Shown here: positions 1 to 14,103 of the stretch, one piece after another
How the letters are laid out: each line of letters opens with the position of its first letter
Position numbering within the stretch: position 1 is the first letter of the stretch
Assembly: GCA_036269075.1 (NCBI GenBank)
Contig: DATASX010000084.1
Coordinates: 1-64,000, forward strand
DNA length: 64,000 nucleotides
Reading direction: 5' to 3'
From: Sporichthyaceae bacterium
Lineage (GTDB): Bacteria > Actinomycetota > Actinomycetes > Sporichthyales > Sporichthyaceae
Position numbers and translations under genes: made by a program
The notes under the pieces: model-generated
Databases searched by the model: none
Told to the model about the DNA's origin: nothing
Seen by the model: only the letters and a program-made list of their open reading frames with translations

Positions 1-22
1 GCCTCGCCGCGAGCGGCGAGGC
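1..22 (-). terminator. Hairpin terminator at the window edge
   Basis: A perfect 9-bp inverted repeat (GCCTCGCCG / CGGCGAGGC) with a 4-base loop lies 20 bases beyond the stop codon of the minus-strand small gene at 43-225. Any T-run would lie outside the window, so intrinsic termination is inferred from the stem alone. Confidence 0.6.
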
Positions 23-42
23 GCGACCGGAACGCCGAATGC

Positions 43-225
43 TTAGAGCGGGAGGCCGCCGAGGCTGCCGGTGATGGCGCCGAGCAGACCGCTCAGCAGG
101 GCCGGCAGGCCGCCGACGGTGCTGATGGCGGTGCCCCCGGCGCCCGTGACGGCCGTGACCGCCCCGCCCAGCAGCGTGGCCAGCGACGAGATGATGCCGG
201 TGAGGTCGAGGAAGATACCCAGCAT
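43..225 (-). CDS. Small hydrophobic glycine-rich protein, unknown function
   Basis: I do not recognise a family. From the ATG at 225 the product is 60 residues, almost entirely Gly, Leu, Ala, Ile, Thr and Ser (it begins MLGIFLDLTGI and ends GSLGGLPL), with one acidic residue and no Lys or Arg. It would insert in or associate with a membrane, or assemble. I prefer this start because AGGA sits about six bases upstream. An in-frame ATG at 315 would add 30 polar residues (MSDKDGTGL...) but lacks a ribosome site. The gene stands alone, is followed by a strong hairpin at 1-22, and has a non-coding 5' region. A peptide toxin, a bacteriocin-like peptide or a surface-active protein are possible; none is shown. 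Confidence 0.5.
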   Translation of the reverse strand: MLGIFLDLTGIISSLATLLGGAVTAVTGAGGTAISTVGGLPALLSGLLGAITGSLGGLPL

Positions 226-315
226 GTTGATTCCTAAGGTCGAGGGTGATTTCGTGGTTTCGGTCGACGGCTTTCGAATAAAGGCAGCTAGACCCGTTCC
301 GTCCTTGTCTGACAT

Positions 316-770
316 GGGAAGAAAACCAGGGCCCTAAATGCCCGTGTAGTGCCGTTTGTCATCGGTCACCGAATTCCTCCCGCCGCGGCGGCACCCACGG
401 TGTCCGTTTCCGGCGTTTTGCGTGCCAATCGCGGGCAAGCCCGGATTCCGCTGGTCGGGACCTAGGTCCAAGAGCCCTCTTCGTGGAGGTATGCAGCGGA
501 ATGGGCGCGGCACCCCGTGAGGTGCCGCGCCTTTCGGGTTGGCCCGCCACGGTCTCCGCGTCCGCACCTCGGCCCAGGACAACACCCTGCCGAACGCGGG
601 TTCGAGTCGGTGGCGGAGCCGCCTATTGAGCTTCCGACGCGTTTCTTGGTCGAGATAGTGTCATTTGTCATCTACTGTCCGATGTGCGGGGAATTCACCC
701 GCTTCGGGCCCTGCACCGAGGTCGGCAGTCACTGGCAACAGCAACGGCCGACCCCGTCCACAAAAACGAG
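316..770. other. Non-coding stretch with one strong hairpin
   Basis: About 450 bases hold no convincing gene; open frames on both strands look like chance frames. The clearest structure is a perfect 10-bp inverted repeat at 505-530 (GCGCGGCACC / GGTGCCGCGC, 6-base loop), followed on the plus strand by CTTTCGGG. It could be a terminator or part of a small RNA. A GTTCGAGTC string at 600-608 looks like a tRNA T-loop, but no tRNA folds around it. Confidence 0.4.
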
Positions 771-809
771 CGGGCCGGCGCGGCACCCCATGGGATCCCG
801 CGCCGGCCC
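765..809 (-). terminator. Rho-independent terminator of the carboxylase gene
   Basis: A perfect 12-bp stem (772-783 with 798-809) is followed, reading the minus strand, by CTCGTTTTTG, a real T-run. It lies 13 bases past the stop of the carboxylase gene. This is the most canonical intrinsic terminator in the window. Confidence 0.85.
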
Positions 810-822
810 CGCGTTCGGTGTG

Positions 823-6318
<5,496 letters not shown>

Positions 6319-6459
6319 TGAGGCTTCTCCAGCTCATGGGCGTCTGGCCGACCGGATCGCGGGCGGCGTCTGACAAACCCTAGGGCGGCCCACCCTGACT
6401 CCGCAGTGACGGCGGTGACAACAATCGGGATGGAATCCTGTAAGACCGGAGGGACTCGG

Positions 6460-7221
6460 GTGCGCACCATTCATGTGATCGGCATCGGCTGCGGAAGCCC
6501 GGAACACCTGACCCTGGAGGCAATTCGGGTCCTCGCGGACCTCGACGTGGTCCTCGTCGTGGACAAGGGAGAGGCCACCGCGGAGCTCGTCGAGGTGCGC
6601 AGAACAATTTGCGAGAGGCACATCACAAAGCCCTACCGGCTGGTACCGGTCCCCGAGCAGCCCCGCGACCGCCGGGCCGCGGATTACCCCGGTGCGGTGA
6701 CCGACTGGTACGACGCCCGGGCCGCGGCCTTCGAGACAGCACTGGTCGAGCACACCGGCGCGCAGGAGGCCATCGGCATCCTGGTGTGGGGCGACCCGGC
6801 GCTGTTCGACAGCACGCTACGGGTGCTCGACCGGGTCGCCGACCGGGAGAAGATCGCCTTCCGGTGCTCCGTCGTGCCCGGGTTGAGCAGCATCCAGGTG
6901 CTCGCCGCCCGGCACGGGGTGACGTTCACGGCCGTGGGCTCCCCGGTCCACGTGACCACCGGACGGCGACTGGCCGGCGGGATGCCCCCGGACCTGGACA
7001 ACGTCTGGGTCATGCTGGACGGCAGCGGGGCCTTCGCCGACCTGCCGGACGAGGACCTGGACATCTTCTGGGGCGCCTACGTCGGGATGCCGGACGAGCT
7101 GCTCGTCACCGGCGACCTGCAGGACTGCAAGGCAAAGATCCTGGAACTGCGCGCCGAGGCCCGGGAACGCAAGGGCTGGATCATGGACAGTTACCTGCTG
7201 CGGCGGCGTCGCGGTCGGTGA
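6460..7221 (+). CDS. cobF: Precorrin-6A synthase (deacetylating) CobF
   Basis: CobF methylates precorrin-5 at C-1 using SAM with loss of the acetyl group, giving precorrin-6A in the oxygen-dependent cobalamin pathway. The 253-residue product begins VRTIHVIGIGCGSPEHLTLE, the tetrapyrrole-methylase glycine loop. It carries WGDPALFDST and VVPGLSSIQVLA, as in this family. I chose the GTG at 6460 because GGAGGG lies seven bases upstream and the extra residues from an ATG at 6406 fit no family. It is divergent from the carboxylase gene. CobF is specific to the aerobic route, which agrees with CobG in this window. Confidence 0.93.
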   Translation: MRTIHVIGIGCGSPEHLTLEAIRVLADLDVVLVVDKGEATAELVEVRRTICERHITKPYRLVPVPEQPRDRRAADYPGAVTDWYDARAAAFETALVEHTGAQEAIGILVWGDPALFDSTLRVLDRVADREKIAFRCSVVPGLSSIQVLAARHGVTFTAVGSPVHVTTGRRLAGGMPPDLDNVWVMLDGSGAFADLPDEDLDIFWGAYVGMPDELLVTGDLQDCKAKILELRAEARERKGWIMDSYLLRRRRGR

Positions 7222-7238
7222 GAGTCGCGCCGGGGGTC

Positions 7239-7250
7239 TAAGTTGCCTCG
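7239..7250 (+). promoter_or_regulatory. Extended leaderless-type -10 element
   Basis: TAAGTT occupies exactly positions -12 to -7 relative to the ATG at 7251 and fits the TANNNT actinobacterial -10. No ribosome site is visible, so transcription probably begins at the start codon. Confidence 0.45.
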
Positions 7251-7679
7251 ATGGCCGTCGATTCCCCGCGCGTTCGCGTCGCGTCGCACCTGCTGTCCGC
7301 GCACGACCCGGCGGTGGCCGAGTTCTGGACCGAGCGGCACCTGTGCACGCTGACCACGCTGCGCGCCGACGGCCGCCCGCACGTGGTGCCGGTCGGGGCC
7401 ACGCTGGACGCCGAGGCCGGCCTGGTGCGGGTGATCGCCTCCCGGTCGTCGCTGAAGGTGCGCCACGTCGCGGCCGAACCCGGTGGGGCTCCGGTCGCGG
7501 TGTGCCAGGTCGACGGCCGGCGGTGGTCGACCGTGGAGGGCACCGCGACGGTCAGTGCCGAGCCGGCCGACGTCGCCGAGGCCGAGCGCCGCTACGCGTT
7601 GCGCTACCGCACGCCGCGGGCCAACCCGGAGCGCGTCGTGCTGCTGATCCGGATCGACCGGCTCGTGGGGAATCCATGA
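7251..7679 (+). CDS. F420/FMN-binding PPOX-type flavoprotein
   Basis: This 142-residue protein belongs to the split-barrel flavin/deazaflavin-binding family often labelled F420-dependent PPOX-class oxidoreductase. Visible marks are the N-terminal TLTTLRADGRPHVVPVG strand pair, the SSLKVRHVAAEP phosphate-binding stretch and a C-terminal ERVVLLIRIDR strand. The substrate is unknown, and whether it uses F420, FMN or heme cannot be decided here. It sits between cobF and cobLMK on the same strand but appears to have its own leaderless promoter, so a role in cobalamin synthesis is not implied. Confidence 0.8.
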   Translation: MAVDSPRVRVASHLLSAHDPAVAEFWTERHLCTLTTLRADGRPHVVPVGATLDAEAGLVRVIASRSSLKVRHVAAEPGGAPVAVCQVDGRRWSTVEGTATVSAEPADVAEAERRYALRYRTPRANPERVVLLIRIDRLVGNP

Positions 7680-7689
7680 TCCCTCCGGC

Positions 7690-7728
7690 CCTGCCTCGTT
7701 GCAGGTGAGCAAAGGCGAGGGCTATACA
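7690..7728 (+). promoter_or_regulatory. Predicted promoter of cobL-cobM-cobK with small inverted repeat
   Basis: TTGCAG (7699-7704) and TATACA (7723-7728) are separated by 18 bases, the best sigma-70-like pair in this block. A CCTGC/GCAGG inverted repeat (7690-7704 region) overlaps the -35 and could be a repressor site. The leader to the ATG at 7766 would be about 30 bases and shows no cobalamin riboswitch. Confidence 0.5.
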
Positions 7729-7765
7729 GCAAATCCGGGCAGACGCGATTGGGCGGTGTGGGGGC

Positions 7766-8980
7766 ATGAGCGAGCGGGTCACCGTCGTCGGGATCGGGGC
7801 CGATGGCTGGCCGGGGCTGACCGAGACCGGTCGGGCCGAGCTGGCGCGGGCAGATGTGATCGTCGGCGGGCCGCGGCACCTGGCCATGCTGCCGGACGAC
7901 CTGAAGGCGACGCGGGAGTCATTGCCGATCCCGCTGGTCGAGGGCCTGCCCCAGTTGCTGGAGGAGTACGCCGGGCACCCGGTGCACGTGGTGGCCAGCG
8001 GCGACCCGATGCACTACGGCATCGGCTCAACCCTGGTGCGGATGCTCGGCCCGGAGATGGTACGTGTCGTGCCGCACCCCGGGTCGGTCTCGTTGGCCTG
8101 CGCGCGCCTGGGCTGGTCGGTCGAGGACGTCGACGTGATCAGCACGGTCGGTCGGCCGCTGTACCGGGTGCGGGAGGTGCTGTCCCCGGGCGGTCGCGTC
8201 CTGGTGCTGTCCGAGGGCGCGATGACCCCGGCAGCAGTCTGTGCACTGCTGGTGGGTGCCGGGTTCGGTCCGAGCGAGGTGATCGTGCTCGAGCAGCTCG
8301 GCGGCCCGGACGAGCGGCTGATCGCCGCGACCGCGGCCACGCCGGCCTCCCCGTCCGGCGGGTTCGACCCGCTCAACATCGTCGCGATCGAGGTGCTGGC
8401 CGAACCCGGCCGCAGCCCCCTGCCCCGGACCCCGGGCCTACCCGACGACGCATTCGCGCACGACGGGCAGATCACCAAGCGGGAAGTCCGGGCACTGGCG
8501 CTGGCTCGGCTCGCGCCCCGACCCGGCGAACTGCTCTGGGATGTCGGCGGCGGGTCGGGCAGCATCGGCATCGAGTGGATGCGGGCTGCCCGGGGCGCGC
8601 TCGCGATCTCCGTCGAGCGTCGCCCGGACCGCGCCGAGCGGATCACCGTGAACGCGGTCACCCTCGGTGTACCGGACCTGCGGGTCGTCGTCGGGACGGC
8701 ACCGGACGCGCTGGCCGACCTGCCCCTGCCCGACGCGATCTTCGTCGGCGGCGGCGGCAGCGACCCGGCCGTGCTGGACATGTGCTGGGATGCGCTGCGC
8801 CCGGGCGGCCGGTTGGTCGCGGACGCCGTGACGTTGCAGACCGAGGCCGCTCTCGTGGACCGGTGCGACCGCTTCGGTGGGGACCTGACCCGGCTGGAGG
8901 TGTCGCACGCGGTGCCGCTCGGCGGGTTCACCGGCTGGCGCGCCGCGCACCCGGTGACCCAGTGGGCGGTCACGCGGTAG
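7766..8980 (+). CDS. cobL: Precorrin-6Y C5,15-methyltransferase (decarboxylating) CobL
   Basis: CobL methylates precorrin-6B at C-5 and C-15 and decarboxylates the C-12 acetate, giving precorrin-8. The 404-residue length is that of the fused CbiE-CbiT enzyme. The N-terminal half starts RVTVVGIGADGWPGLT and keeps SGDPMHYGIG (CbiE). The C-terminal half has the SAM motif LLWDVGGGSGSIGIEW near residues 255-270 (CbiT). It is first in a plus-strand operon: its stop shares one base with cobM, and cobK follows. The start has only a weak G-rich ribosome site (TGTGGGGGC). Confidence 0.95.
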   Translation: MSERVTVVGIGADGWPGLTETGRAELARADVIVGGPRHLAMLPDDLKATRESLPIPLVEGLPQLLEEYAGHPVHVVASGDPMHYGIGSTLVRMLGPEMVRVVPHPGSVSLACARLGWSVEDVDVISTVGRPLYRVREVLSPGGRVLVLSEGAMTPAAVCALLVGAGFGPSEVIVLEQLGGPDERLIAATAATPASPSGGFDPLNIVAIEVLAEPGRSPLPRTPGLPDDAFAHDGQITKREVRALALARLAPRPGELLWDVGGGSGSIGIEWMRAARGALAISVERRPDRAERITVNAVTLGVPDLRVVVGTAPDALADLPLPDAIFVGGGGSDPAVLDMCWDALRPGGRLVADAVTLQTEAALVDRCDRFGGDLTRLEVSHAVPLGGFTGWRAAHPVTQWAVTR

Positions 8981-9726
8981 TGACGGTCCACTTCGTCGGG
9001 GCCGGGCCGGGTGCGGCCGATCTGGTCACCTTGCGGGCCAAGGATTTGATCAGCGCCGCGGCGGTTTGCCTGTACGCGGGCAGCCTGATCCCGTCGGCGA
9101 TCCTGGCTTGGTGCCCGCCAGGGGCACGGGTGGTGGACACGTCCAAGTTGGACCTCGAGGCGATCGAGGCTGAGTTCCGGGAAGCGCATGCGGCTGGGCA
9201 CGACGTCGTGCGCCTGCACTCCGGCGACCCGGCGCTGTACTCGGCGATGGCCGAGCAGATGCGGCGGCTGGACGCGGCCGGCATCCCCTACGACGTCACA
9301 CCCGGGGTGTCCGCCTGGACGGCGGCGGCCGCCGCGTTGAACCGGGAGCTGACCGTCCCCGGCGTCGGGCAGACGGTGGTGCTGACCCGCATCTCCGACC
9401 GCTCGACCCCGATGCCGCCCGGTGAGGACCTGGCTTCGCTCGCGGCACTGGGCACCACCCTCGTGCTGCACCTGGCGGTGCAGAAGATCGAGGACGTGGT
9501 CGCCGAACTGATGCCCCGGCACGGCCCGGCCGCGCCGGTCGCGGTCGTGGCCCGGGCGAGCTGGGACGACGAACTGGTGCTGCGCGGAACGCTGAGCACG
9601 ATCGCGCAGGCGGTACGCGCCGCCGGGGTGGTCCGGACCGCGGTGATCATCGTCGGCGCGGTGCTGACCGCCGAGCAGTTCCCGGACAGCCACCTCTACA
9701 GCTCCGCACGGTGTCGCGACACATGA
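8980..9726 (+). CDS. cobM: Precorrin-4 C11-methyltransferase CobM
   Basis: CobM methylates precorrin-4 at C-11 to give precorrin-5. The 248-residue protein opens VTVHFVGAGPGAADLVTLRA and carries CLYAGSLIP, HSGDPALYSAM and TPGVSAWTAAAA, all characteristic of this tetrapyrrole methylase. The start is a GTG whose G is the last base of the cobL stop (TAGTG), so the two are probably translationally coupled. The next gene, cobK, begins 13 bases downstream. Confidence 0.95.
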   Translation: MTVHFVGAGPGAADLVTLRAKDLISAAAVCLYAGSLIPSAILAWCPPGARVVDTSKLDLEAIEAEFREAHAAGHDVVRLHSGDPALYSAMAEQMRRLDAAGIPYDVTPGVSAWTAAAAALNRELTVPGVGQTVVLTRISDRSTPMPPGEDLASLAALGTTLVLHLAVQKIEDVVAELMPRHGPAAPVAVVARASWDDELVLRGTLSTIAQAVRAAGVVRTAVIIVGAVLTAEQFPDSHLYSSARCRDT

Positions 9727-9739
9727 GCCAGGTCGGCCG

Positions 9740-10507
9740 ATGAGCGTTGAGTTGCTGATCCTCGGCGGCACCGGAGAGGCCCGGGCGCTGGCGGCCGCAC
9801 TGCATGCGGCCGGCGAGCACGGTTTCGTCAGCTCGCTGGCCGGTCGGGTCAGCGCCCCGGCGCTGCCGGCCGGCGCGGTGCGCATCGGCGGGTTCGGCGG
9901 GGTCGACGGGCTGCGGGACTGGCTGCGCGACGAGGGCATCACGGCGGTGATCGACGCGACCCACCCGTTCGCCCGGCGGATCAGCGCGTCTGCCGTGGCC
10001 GCCACGAAGAGTCTGGGGCTGCCGCTGCTGGTGCTGCGCCGGCCAGGCTGGCAGGCGCAGCCCGGCGACGACTGGCACCGCGTGCCGGACATGCCCGCCG
10101 CTGCCGGTGCGTTGCGCGACCTGCCCGGTCCGGTGCTGTTGACCACCGGCCGGGGCGGGCTCGAGGTCTTCGCGGCCGCCCCGCACCGGTTCGTGATCCG
10201 CACGGTGGACCCGCCCGACGGGCCGCTGCCAACCGAGCACGTGCTGCTGCTCTCGCGCGGGCCCTACGCCCTGACCGACGAGCGCGCGCTGCTGGCCGAG
10301 CACGGTGTACGGGTGCTGGTGACCAAGGACAGCGGCGGGAACATGACGGCTGCGAAGCTGGTCGCCGCTCGCGAACTCGGCGTCACAGTGGTGATGGTCG
10401 ACCGCCCGCCGATGCCGGGGGCCGGTCGGGTGAGCGTCGTCGCGGACGTGCCCGGCGCCTTGGCCTGGCTGCGCACGAACGGCCTGCTGCACCCAGATCA
10501 TCGATGA
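9740..10507 (+). CDS. cobK: Precorrin-6A reductase CobK
   Basis: CobK reduces precorrin-6A to precorrin-6B with NADPH. The 255-residue product has the N-terminal ILGGTGEARALAAAL nucleotide-binding loop, the IDATHPFARRISASAV motif and TKDSGGNMTAAKLVAAREL near the C-terminus, all diagnostic for CobK/CbiJ. It ends the cobLMK operon, so the product of cobF feeds directly into this enzyme. Nothing unusual in length. Confidence 0.95.
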   Translation: MSVELLILGGTGEARALAAALHAAGEHGFVSSLAGRVSAPALPAGAVRIGGFGGVDGLRDWLRDEGITAVIDATHPFARRISASAVAATKSLGLPLLVLRRPGWQAQPGDDWHRVPDMPAAAGALRDLPGPVLLTTGRGGLEVFAAAPHRFVIRTVDPPDGPLPTEHVLLLSRGPYALTDERALLAEHGVRVLVTKDSGGNMTAAKLVAARELGVTVVMVDRPPMPGAGRVSVVADVPGALAWLRTNGLLHPDHR

Positions 10508-10559
10508 TCAGAATGGGCACTCTCATACCTGGGCTGCGGCGGCCGGCAGCGTGGACCGC

Positions 10560-10941
10560 ATGCTGATCACAACCACGAACGACGTCGCCGGTCATCGGAT
10601 TGCCCGCGTCCACGGCGAGGTCTTCGGGCTTACCGTCCGCTCGCGCAACATCGGCCCCAGCACCGGGGCGGCCTGAAGTCGCAGGTCGGCCAGGAATTCG
10701 AAAATTGGCACAGCGGGGGCGAGCTTCGGGGCATGACCAAGATGCTCGCCGACGGCCGTACGCAAGCCACCCAACGGCTCACCGAGGAAGCGCGGGCCCG
10801 CGGTGCCAACGCCGTGATCGCGTTCCGCTTCGACACCAGCGAACTCGGGGGCAGCTGACCGAGATCTGCGCCTACGGCACCGCGGTGACGTTGGATCCCG
10901 ACCCTGGCGACGCCGCGTTCCCAACGGGGCTGCACATCTGA
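10560..10941 (+). pseudogene. YbjQ/DUF74-family protein, broken by two frameshifts
   Basis: Three reading frames together encode a YbjQ-like (heavy-metal-binding domain, UPF0145) protein. Frame one from ATG 10560 reads MLITTTNDVAGHRIARVHGE and GLTVRSRNIGPSTG. Frame two carries GLKSQVGQEFENW, GMTKMLADGR and RGANAVIAFRFDTSELGG. Frame three gives TEICAYGTAVTLDPDPGD. The breaks fall near 10665-10673 (inside GGGGCGGCCTG) and near 10855 (GGCAGCTGACC where TGGACC is expected). Each is explained by loss of a single base. Either the gene has decayed or the sequence carries errors. The family is small and usually pentameric; function is poorly known. Confidence 0.8.
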
Positions 10942-10965
10942 CTCGACGTCAGCGGCAGCGGACGG

Positions 10966-12435
10966 TCAGGCGGTGCTGAAGTCGCCAGGCTTCGCCGGTC
11001 GACCCAGGTCCGCCGGTGCACCCGGCTGGGTGGCCTGCTCCGAGTCCGATCGCGACGCGACCTGATTCGGTACCGCCGGTGAGTCCTGGACCGGCTGGGT
11101 CAGGAATGCCTGACCCGCCGCGGACTGCTCGGCGCCCGGCTGAGCCGGCAGCGGCGACGTTGTAGTCACCGGACCGGGGTTCAGCTGATCGGCCATCAGA
11201 TGGGTCATCGGCGGCACGGGCGCCGCCACGTACGCGGGACCGGCCGGCGGCTGAGCCGGGTACTGCGGCATGCCTTGCGCCGGCTGGACCGTCGCCCAAT
11301 GGGCGTTGTTGGGCGGCTGCTGCATCGGGGGCTGCGGCATCGGCTGCTGCTGCGGCATCGATTGCTGCTGCGGCATCGGCTGCTGCGGCATCGGCTGCTG
11401 CTGCGGCGTCGGGTACTGCTGCGTCGGCGCGGGCGTCTGAGGGTCGGCCGGCTGCAACCGTTCGGCGCGGGCCTGCTCGCGCTGAACCTTGCGGGCCTGC
11501 TCCTCGGCCTGCTGGGTGAGCTTCTCCGCGTCCTTGGCGGCCCGCTCCTGCGCCTTGGCAGCGTCCTTGGCCGCGCGAGCGAGCTTCCGGTCGGTGGCCT
11601 TCTGCTGAGCTTGGGCCGCCTCGAACGCGACGGCCTCCGCATCCCGGAAGCGACGGGTGGCGGCCAGGTAGGCCCCGAACGTCTGCTCCCCGACGCCGCG
11701 CTCGGGGGCGAGGTGCGCACCGGTGCGCCAGCCCTCGTACTGGTGGCCGCGCTTGTTGACCTCGAGGACCTTGCGGACCCGCCCGGTCTCGGCCAGCCAG
11801 GTGCTGGCGAACTCGACGGCGGACAGGATCTGCGGGCCGCCCATGTCCGGCACCCGGTGGGACTGGATCCCGGTGCACAGGTCGGCCATCCGGTCGGCCA
11901 CCTCGGCGGCGGCGATCGGCTGGAACGAGGTCGCGCCGGGCACCAGCATCAGCGGGAAGCGGGCCGCGTGGGCCAATTCCGCCTCGAGGTGCTCGTGAAA
12001 GTGGGTGCAGCGCATCACGGTCCACGGCAGGTCGCCGCTCTCGAGCATCCGCTCGACGGCGCGCTTGTCGCGGTACTGCGGGCTGCGGATGGTCTCGCAC
12101 CCCACCATCGACGGGAAGACGATGTGCGGGTGGTTCGCGCGGGCCGCCGCGATCATCAACTGGGCGCCCATCTTGGCGTCGCCCTTCAGCCCGGTCGCGC
12201 AGTGCACGATCGTGTGCACGCCGTCGACGGCCGCGGGCACACCAATGCCCGTGGTCAGGTCGCCGACGAACCACTCGGGTTCGCCGCGCATCGGTGCCGA
12301 CTCGTCTCCGGCAACACTGCCTGGCCGTGGTTTGCGGCTGAGAACCCGGACCTCACGGCCCCGGGCCTGCAGTTCACGAACCAACAAAGTGCCAAGCGTC
12401 CCGGTTCCGCCGGTTACCAGGATGGGCGCGCTCAT
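10966..12435 (-). CDS. NmrA-like NAD(P)-binding protein with coiled-coil and Gln/Pro-rich tail
   Basis: Residues about 1-250 form an atypical short-chain dehydrogenase/NmrA fold: the glycine motif TGGTGTLGTLLVRELQARG lies near the start, followed by the SAD-like core typical of NAD(P)H-binding epimerase-like proteins. Residues about 255-335 are Ala/Lys/Glu/Arg-rich with QAQQ and AAKDAAKAQERAAKDAEK repeats, probably a coiled coil. Residues about 340-400 are repeats of QQPMP/QQQSMP type, and the final 80 residues are Pro/Ala-rich and disordered. The usual family length is about 250-300, so the tail is an addition. The start ATG has GGGAGG ten bases upstream. It lies downstream of cobIJ on the same strand, but 140 bases away. 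Substrate unknown. Confidence 0.8.
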   Translation of the reverse strand: MSAPILVTGGTGTLGTLLVRELQARGREVRVLSRKPRPGSVAGDESAPMRGEPEWFVGDLTTGIGVPAAVDGVHTIVHCATGLKGDAKMGAQLMIAAARANHPHIVFPSMVGCETIRSPQYRDKRAVERMLESGDLPWTVMRCTHFHEHLEAELAHAARFPLMLVPGATSFQPIAAAEVADRMADLCTGIQSHRVPDMGGPQILSAVEFASTWLAETGRVRKVLEVNKRGHQYEGWRTGAHLAPERGVGEQTFGAYLAATRRFRDAEAVAFEAAQAQQKATDRKLARAAKDAAKAQERAAKDAEKLTQQAEEQARKVQREQARAERLQPADPQTPAPTQQYPTPQQQPMPQQPMPQQQSMPQQQPMPQPPMQQPPNNAHWATVQPAQGMPQYPAQPPAGPAYVAAPVPPMTHLMADQLNPGPVTTTSPLPAQPGAEQSAAGQAFLTQPVQDSPAVPNQVASRSDSEQATQPGAPADLGRPAKPGDFSTA

Positions 12436-12579
12436 CGGCGTGCGGCCTCCCTCGCTGCCAGTGACTCAATCCCCACGGAGCAGAGTGACACCAAGATCGG
12501 CCTTTCGTGGGCGAACGCCGTTCTGCACCGTTGGCCCGCTCTACCCTGATCCGTCCGACTCCCTACGGGGCGGAAACGG

Positions 12580-14103
12580 TCATTGCGGGCGATACCGGCG
12601 CGGTGTGAAAACCATGGTGGATCCGTCCCCCCGGGTTATCACCCGCGTGGTCGAAGATCCGATCATCAGTAGACACCTCATGTCGATGGTCCCGGGCTGC
12701 ATTTGACCCAGGGTTGTCACCTCTATGTGCTCGGCCGCACCGCCGACGTCGCGGCCGATCACCACCGGCGTCTGTGGGCTCCGGTGCTCGAGCAGTACCT
12801 CGCGGGCGCGGGCCACCTGCCAGGTCCGGTCCCGGGAGGCCGGGTTGTAGACGGCGAGCACCAGGTCCGCCGCAGCGACGGCCGCCAGCCGGGTCTCGAT
12901 GACGTCCCAGGGCTTGAGCCGGTCGGACAGCGACAGCACACAGAAGTCGTGCCCGAGCGGTGCACCTACTCGGCTGGCCACCGCACTGGCCGCGGTCAAC
13001 CCGGGCAGCACCCGCACCGGCACTTCCTTCCACCGCTCTTCTGCGGCCACCTCGAGCACCGCCGAAGCCATCGCGAACACGCCCGGGTCGCCGGAGGACA
13101 CCACGGCCACCCGGCGGCCGCGACTGGCCAGGTCGAGGGCGAACTCGGCGCGCTCGCTCTCCACCTTGTTGTCCGAGGCGTGCCGCCGCTGCCGAGGGTT
13201 GGGCGGCACCCGGTCGAGGTAGGGGCCGTAGCCGACGAGGTCCTCGGCGGCGGCCAGCGCCGCCTGCGCCTGCGGGGTCAACCACTCGCGTCCGGCCGGG
13301 CCCAGCCCGACCACGACCACCTCACCGCGCCCGCCGGTCCGCACCGGGGCGGTGGCCAACTCGGCCCGGGTCGCCTCGTGGACCCGGCTGGGCAGCACAG
13401 CCACCGAGAAGTACGGCACAGTGGCCGGGTCGACGTCGGCCAGTCGGGCGATCCGCTGCCGCCCGGTGGTGGCGCGTTCGACGTACCAGGCCTCGTCGAG
13501 CCGACCCGCTCCGGCCAGGGCGTCTCGGACGCCGGTGAACGTCCGGCCGAGCTTCATGATCGCCGCTGAATCGGTCTGCGCCAGCCGGGCGGCCAGCACG
13601 TCCGGGGACAGAGTCCCGGGCAGCACGGTGAGGATCTCGTCGCGTTCGACCAGCGGCATCCCAAGTTCGGCGGCCGCCCCGGCCACCGAGGTCACCCCGG
13701 GCACCACCTCGACCGGGTACCGACCGGCCAACCGCTTGTGCATGTGCATGTATGAGCCGTAGAAGAACGGGTCGCCCTCGCAGAGCACGACGACGTCGCG
13801 CCCGGCGTCCAGGTGTTCGGCCAGTCGGCCGGCGGCCTGGTCGTAGAACTCCTCCAGCGCCCCGCGGTACCCGCCCGGGTGGTCGGTCGTCTCGACCGTC
13901 AGCGGGTAGACCAGCGGTTCCTCGATCTGATCGCCCGTCAGGTAGGGGGCGGCGATCGAGAGCGCGACGCTGTTTCCGTGCCGGGCGGCGTGGTAGGCGA
14001 TCACGCCGGCCGTCGCCAACAGTCGGGCCGCCTTCACGGTGACCAGTTCCGGGTCGCCGGGCCCCAGCCCGACCCCGTAGAGCTTGCCTGTCATTCCACT
14101 CAT
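12580..14103 (-). CDS. cobIJ: Fused precorrin-2 C20- / precorrin-3B C17-methyltransferase CobIJ
   Basis: Two tetrapyrrole methylases are joined in one 507-residue chain. The N-terminal half ([42 protein letters not shown]) is CobI, which makes precorrin-3A from precorrin-2. The C-terminal half from about residue 265 ([51 protein letters not shown]) is CobJ, the ring-contracting methylase that makes precorrin-4. The fusion is known from Mycobacterium and relatives. The ATG overlaps the cobH stop (ATGA), so translation is coupled; a second in-frame ATG at 14094 is possible. It is the last gene of the cobG-cobH-cobIJ group. Confidence 0.95.
   Translation of the reverse strand: MSGMTGKLYGVGLGPGDPELVTVKAARLLATAGVIAYHAARHGNSVALSIAAPYLTGDQIEEPLVYPLTVETTDHPGGYRGALEEFYDQAAGRLAEHLDAGRDVVVLCEGDPFFYGSYMHMHKRLAGRYPVEVVPGVTSVAGAAAELGMPLVERDEILTVLPGTLSPDVLAARLAQTDSAAIMKLGRTFTGVRDALAGAGRLDEAWYVERATTGRQRIARLADVDPATVPYFSVAVLPSRVHEATRAELATAPVRTGGRGEVVVVGLGPAGREWLTPQAQAALAAAEDLVGYGPYLDRVPPNPRQRRHASDNKVESERAEFALDLASRGRRVAVVSSGDPGVFAMASAVLEVAAEERWKEVPVRVLPGLTAASAVASRVGAPLGHDFCVLSLSDRLKPWDVIETRLAAVAAADLVLAVYNPASRDRTWQVARAREVLLEHRSPQTPVVIGRDVGGAAEHIEVTTLGQMQPGTIDMRCLLMIGSSTTRVITRGDGSTMVFTPRRYRPQ

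Noticed and set aside
590-640. tRNA-like GGTTCGAGTC string
   Set aside because: The bases around it cannot form the T stem, acceptor stem or anticodon arm.
6319-7765. Cobalamin riboswitch before cobF or cobL
   Set aside because: The conserved B12-box and core strings were not found by eye; a covariance search would settle it.
8014-10203. Minus-strand open frame of 729 residues across cobL, cobM and cobK
   Set aside because: Ser/Arg/Pro-rich shadow of three well-supported genes.
11330-11420. Tandem DNA repeat or CRISPR-like array
   Set aside because: The repetition is the coding sequence of the QQPMP-type protein tail, not spaced identical repeats.
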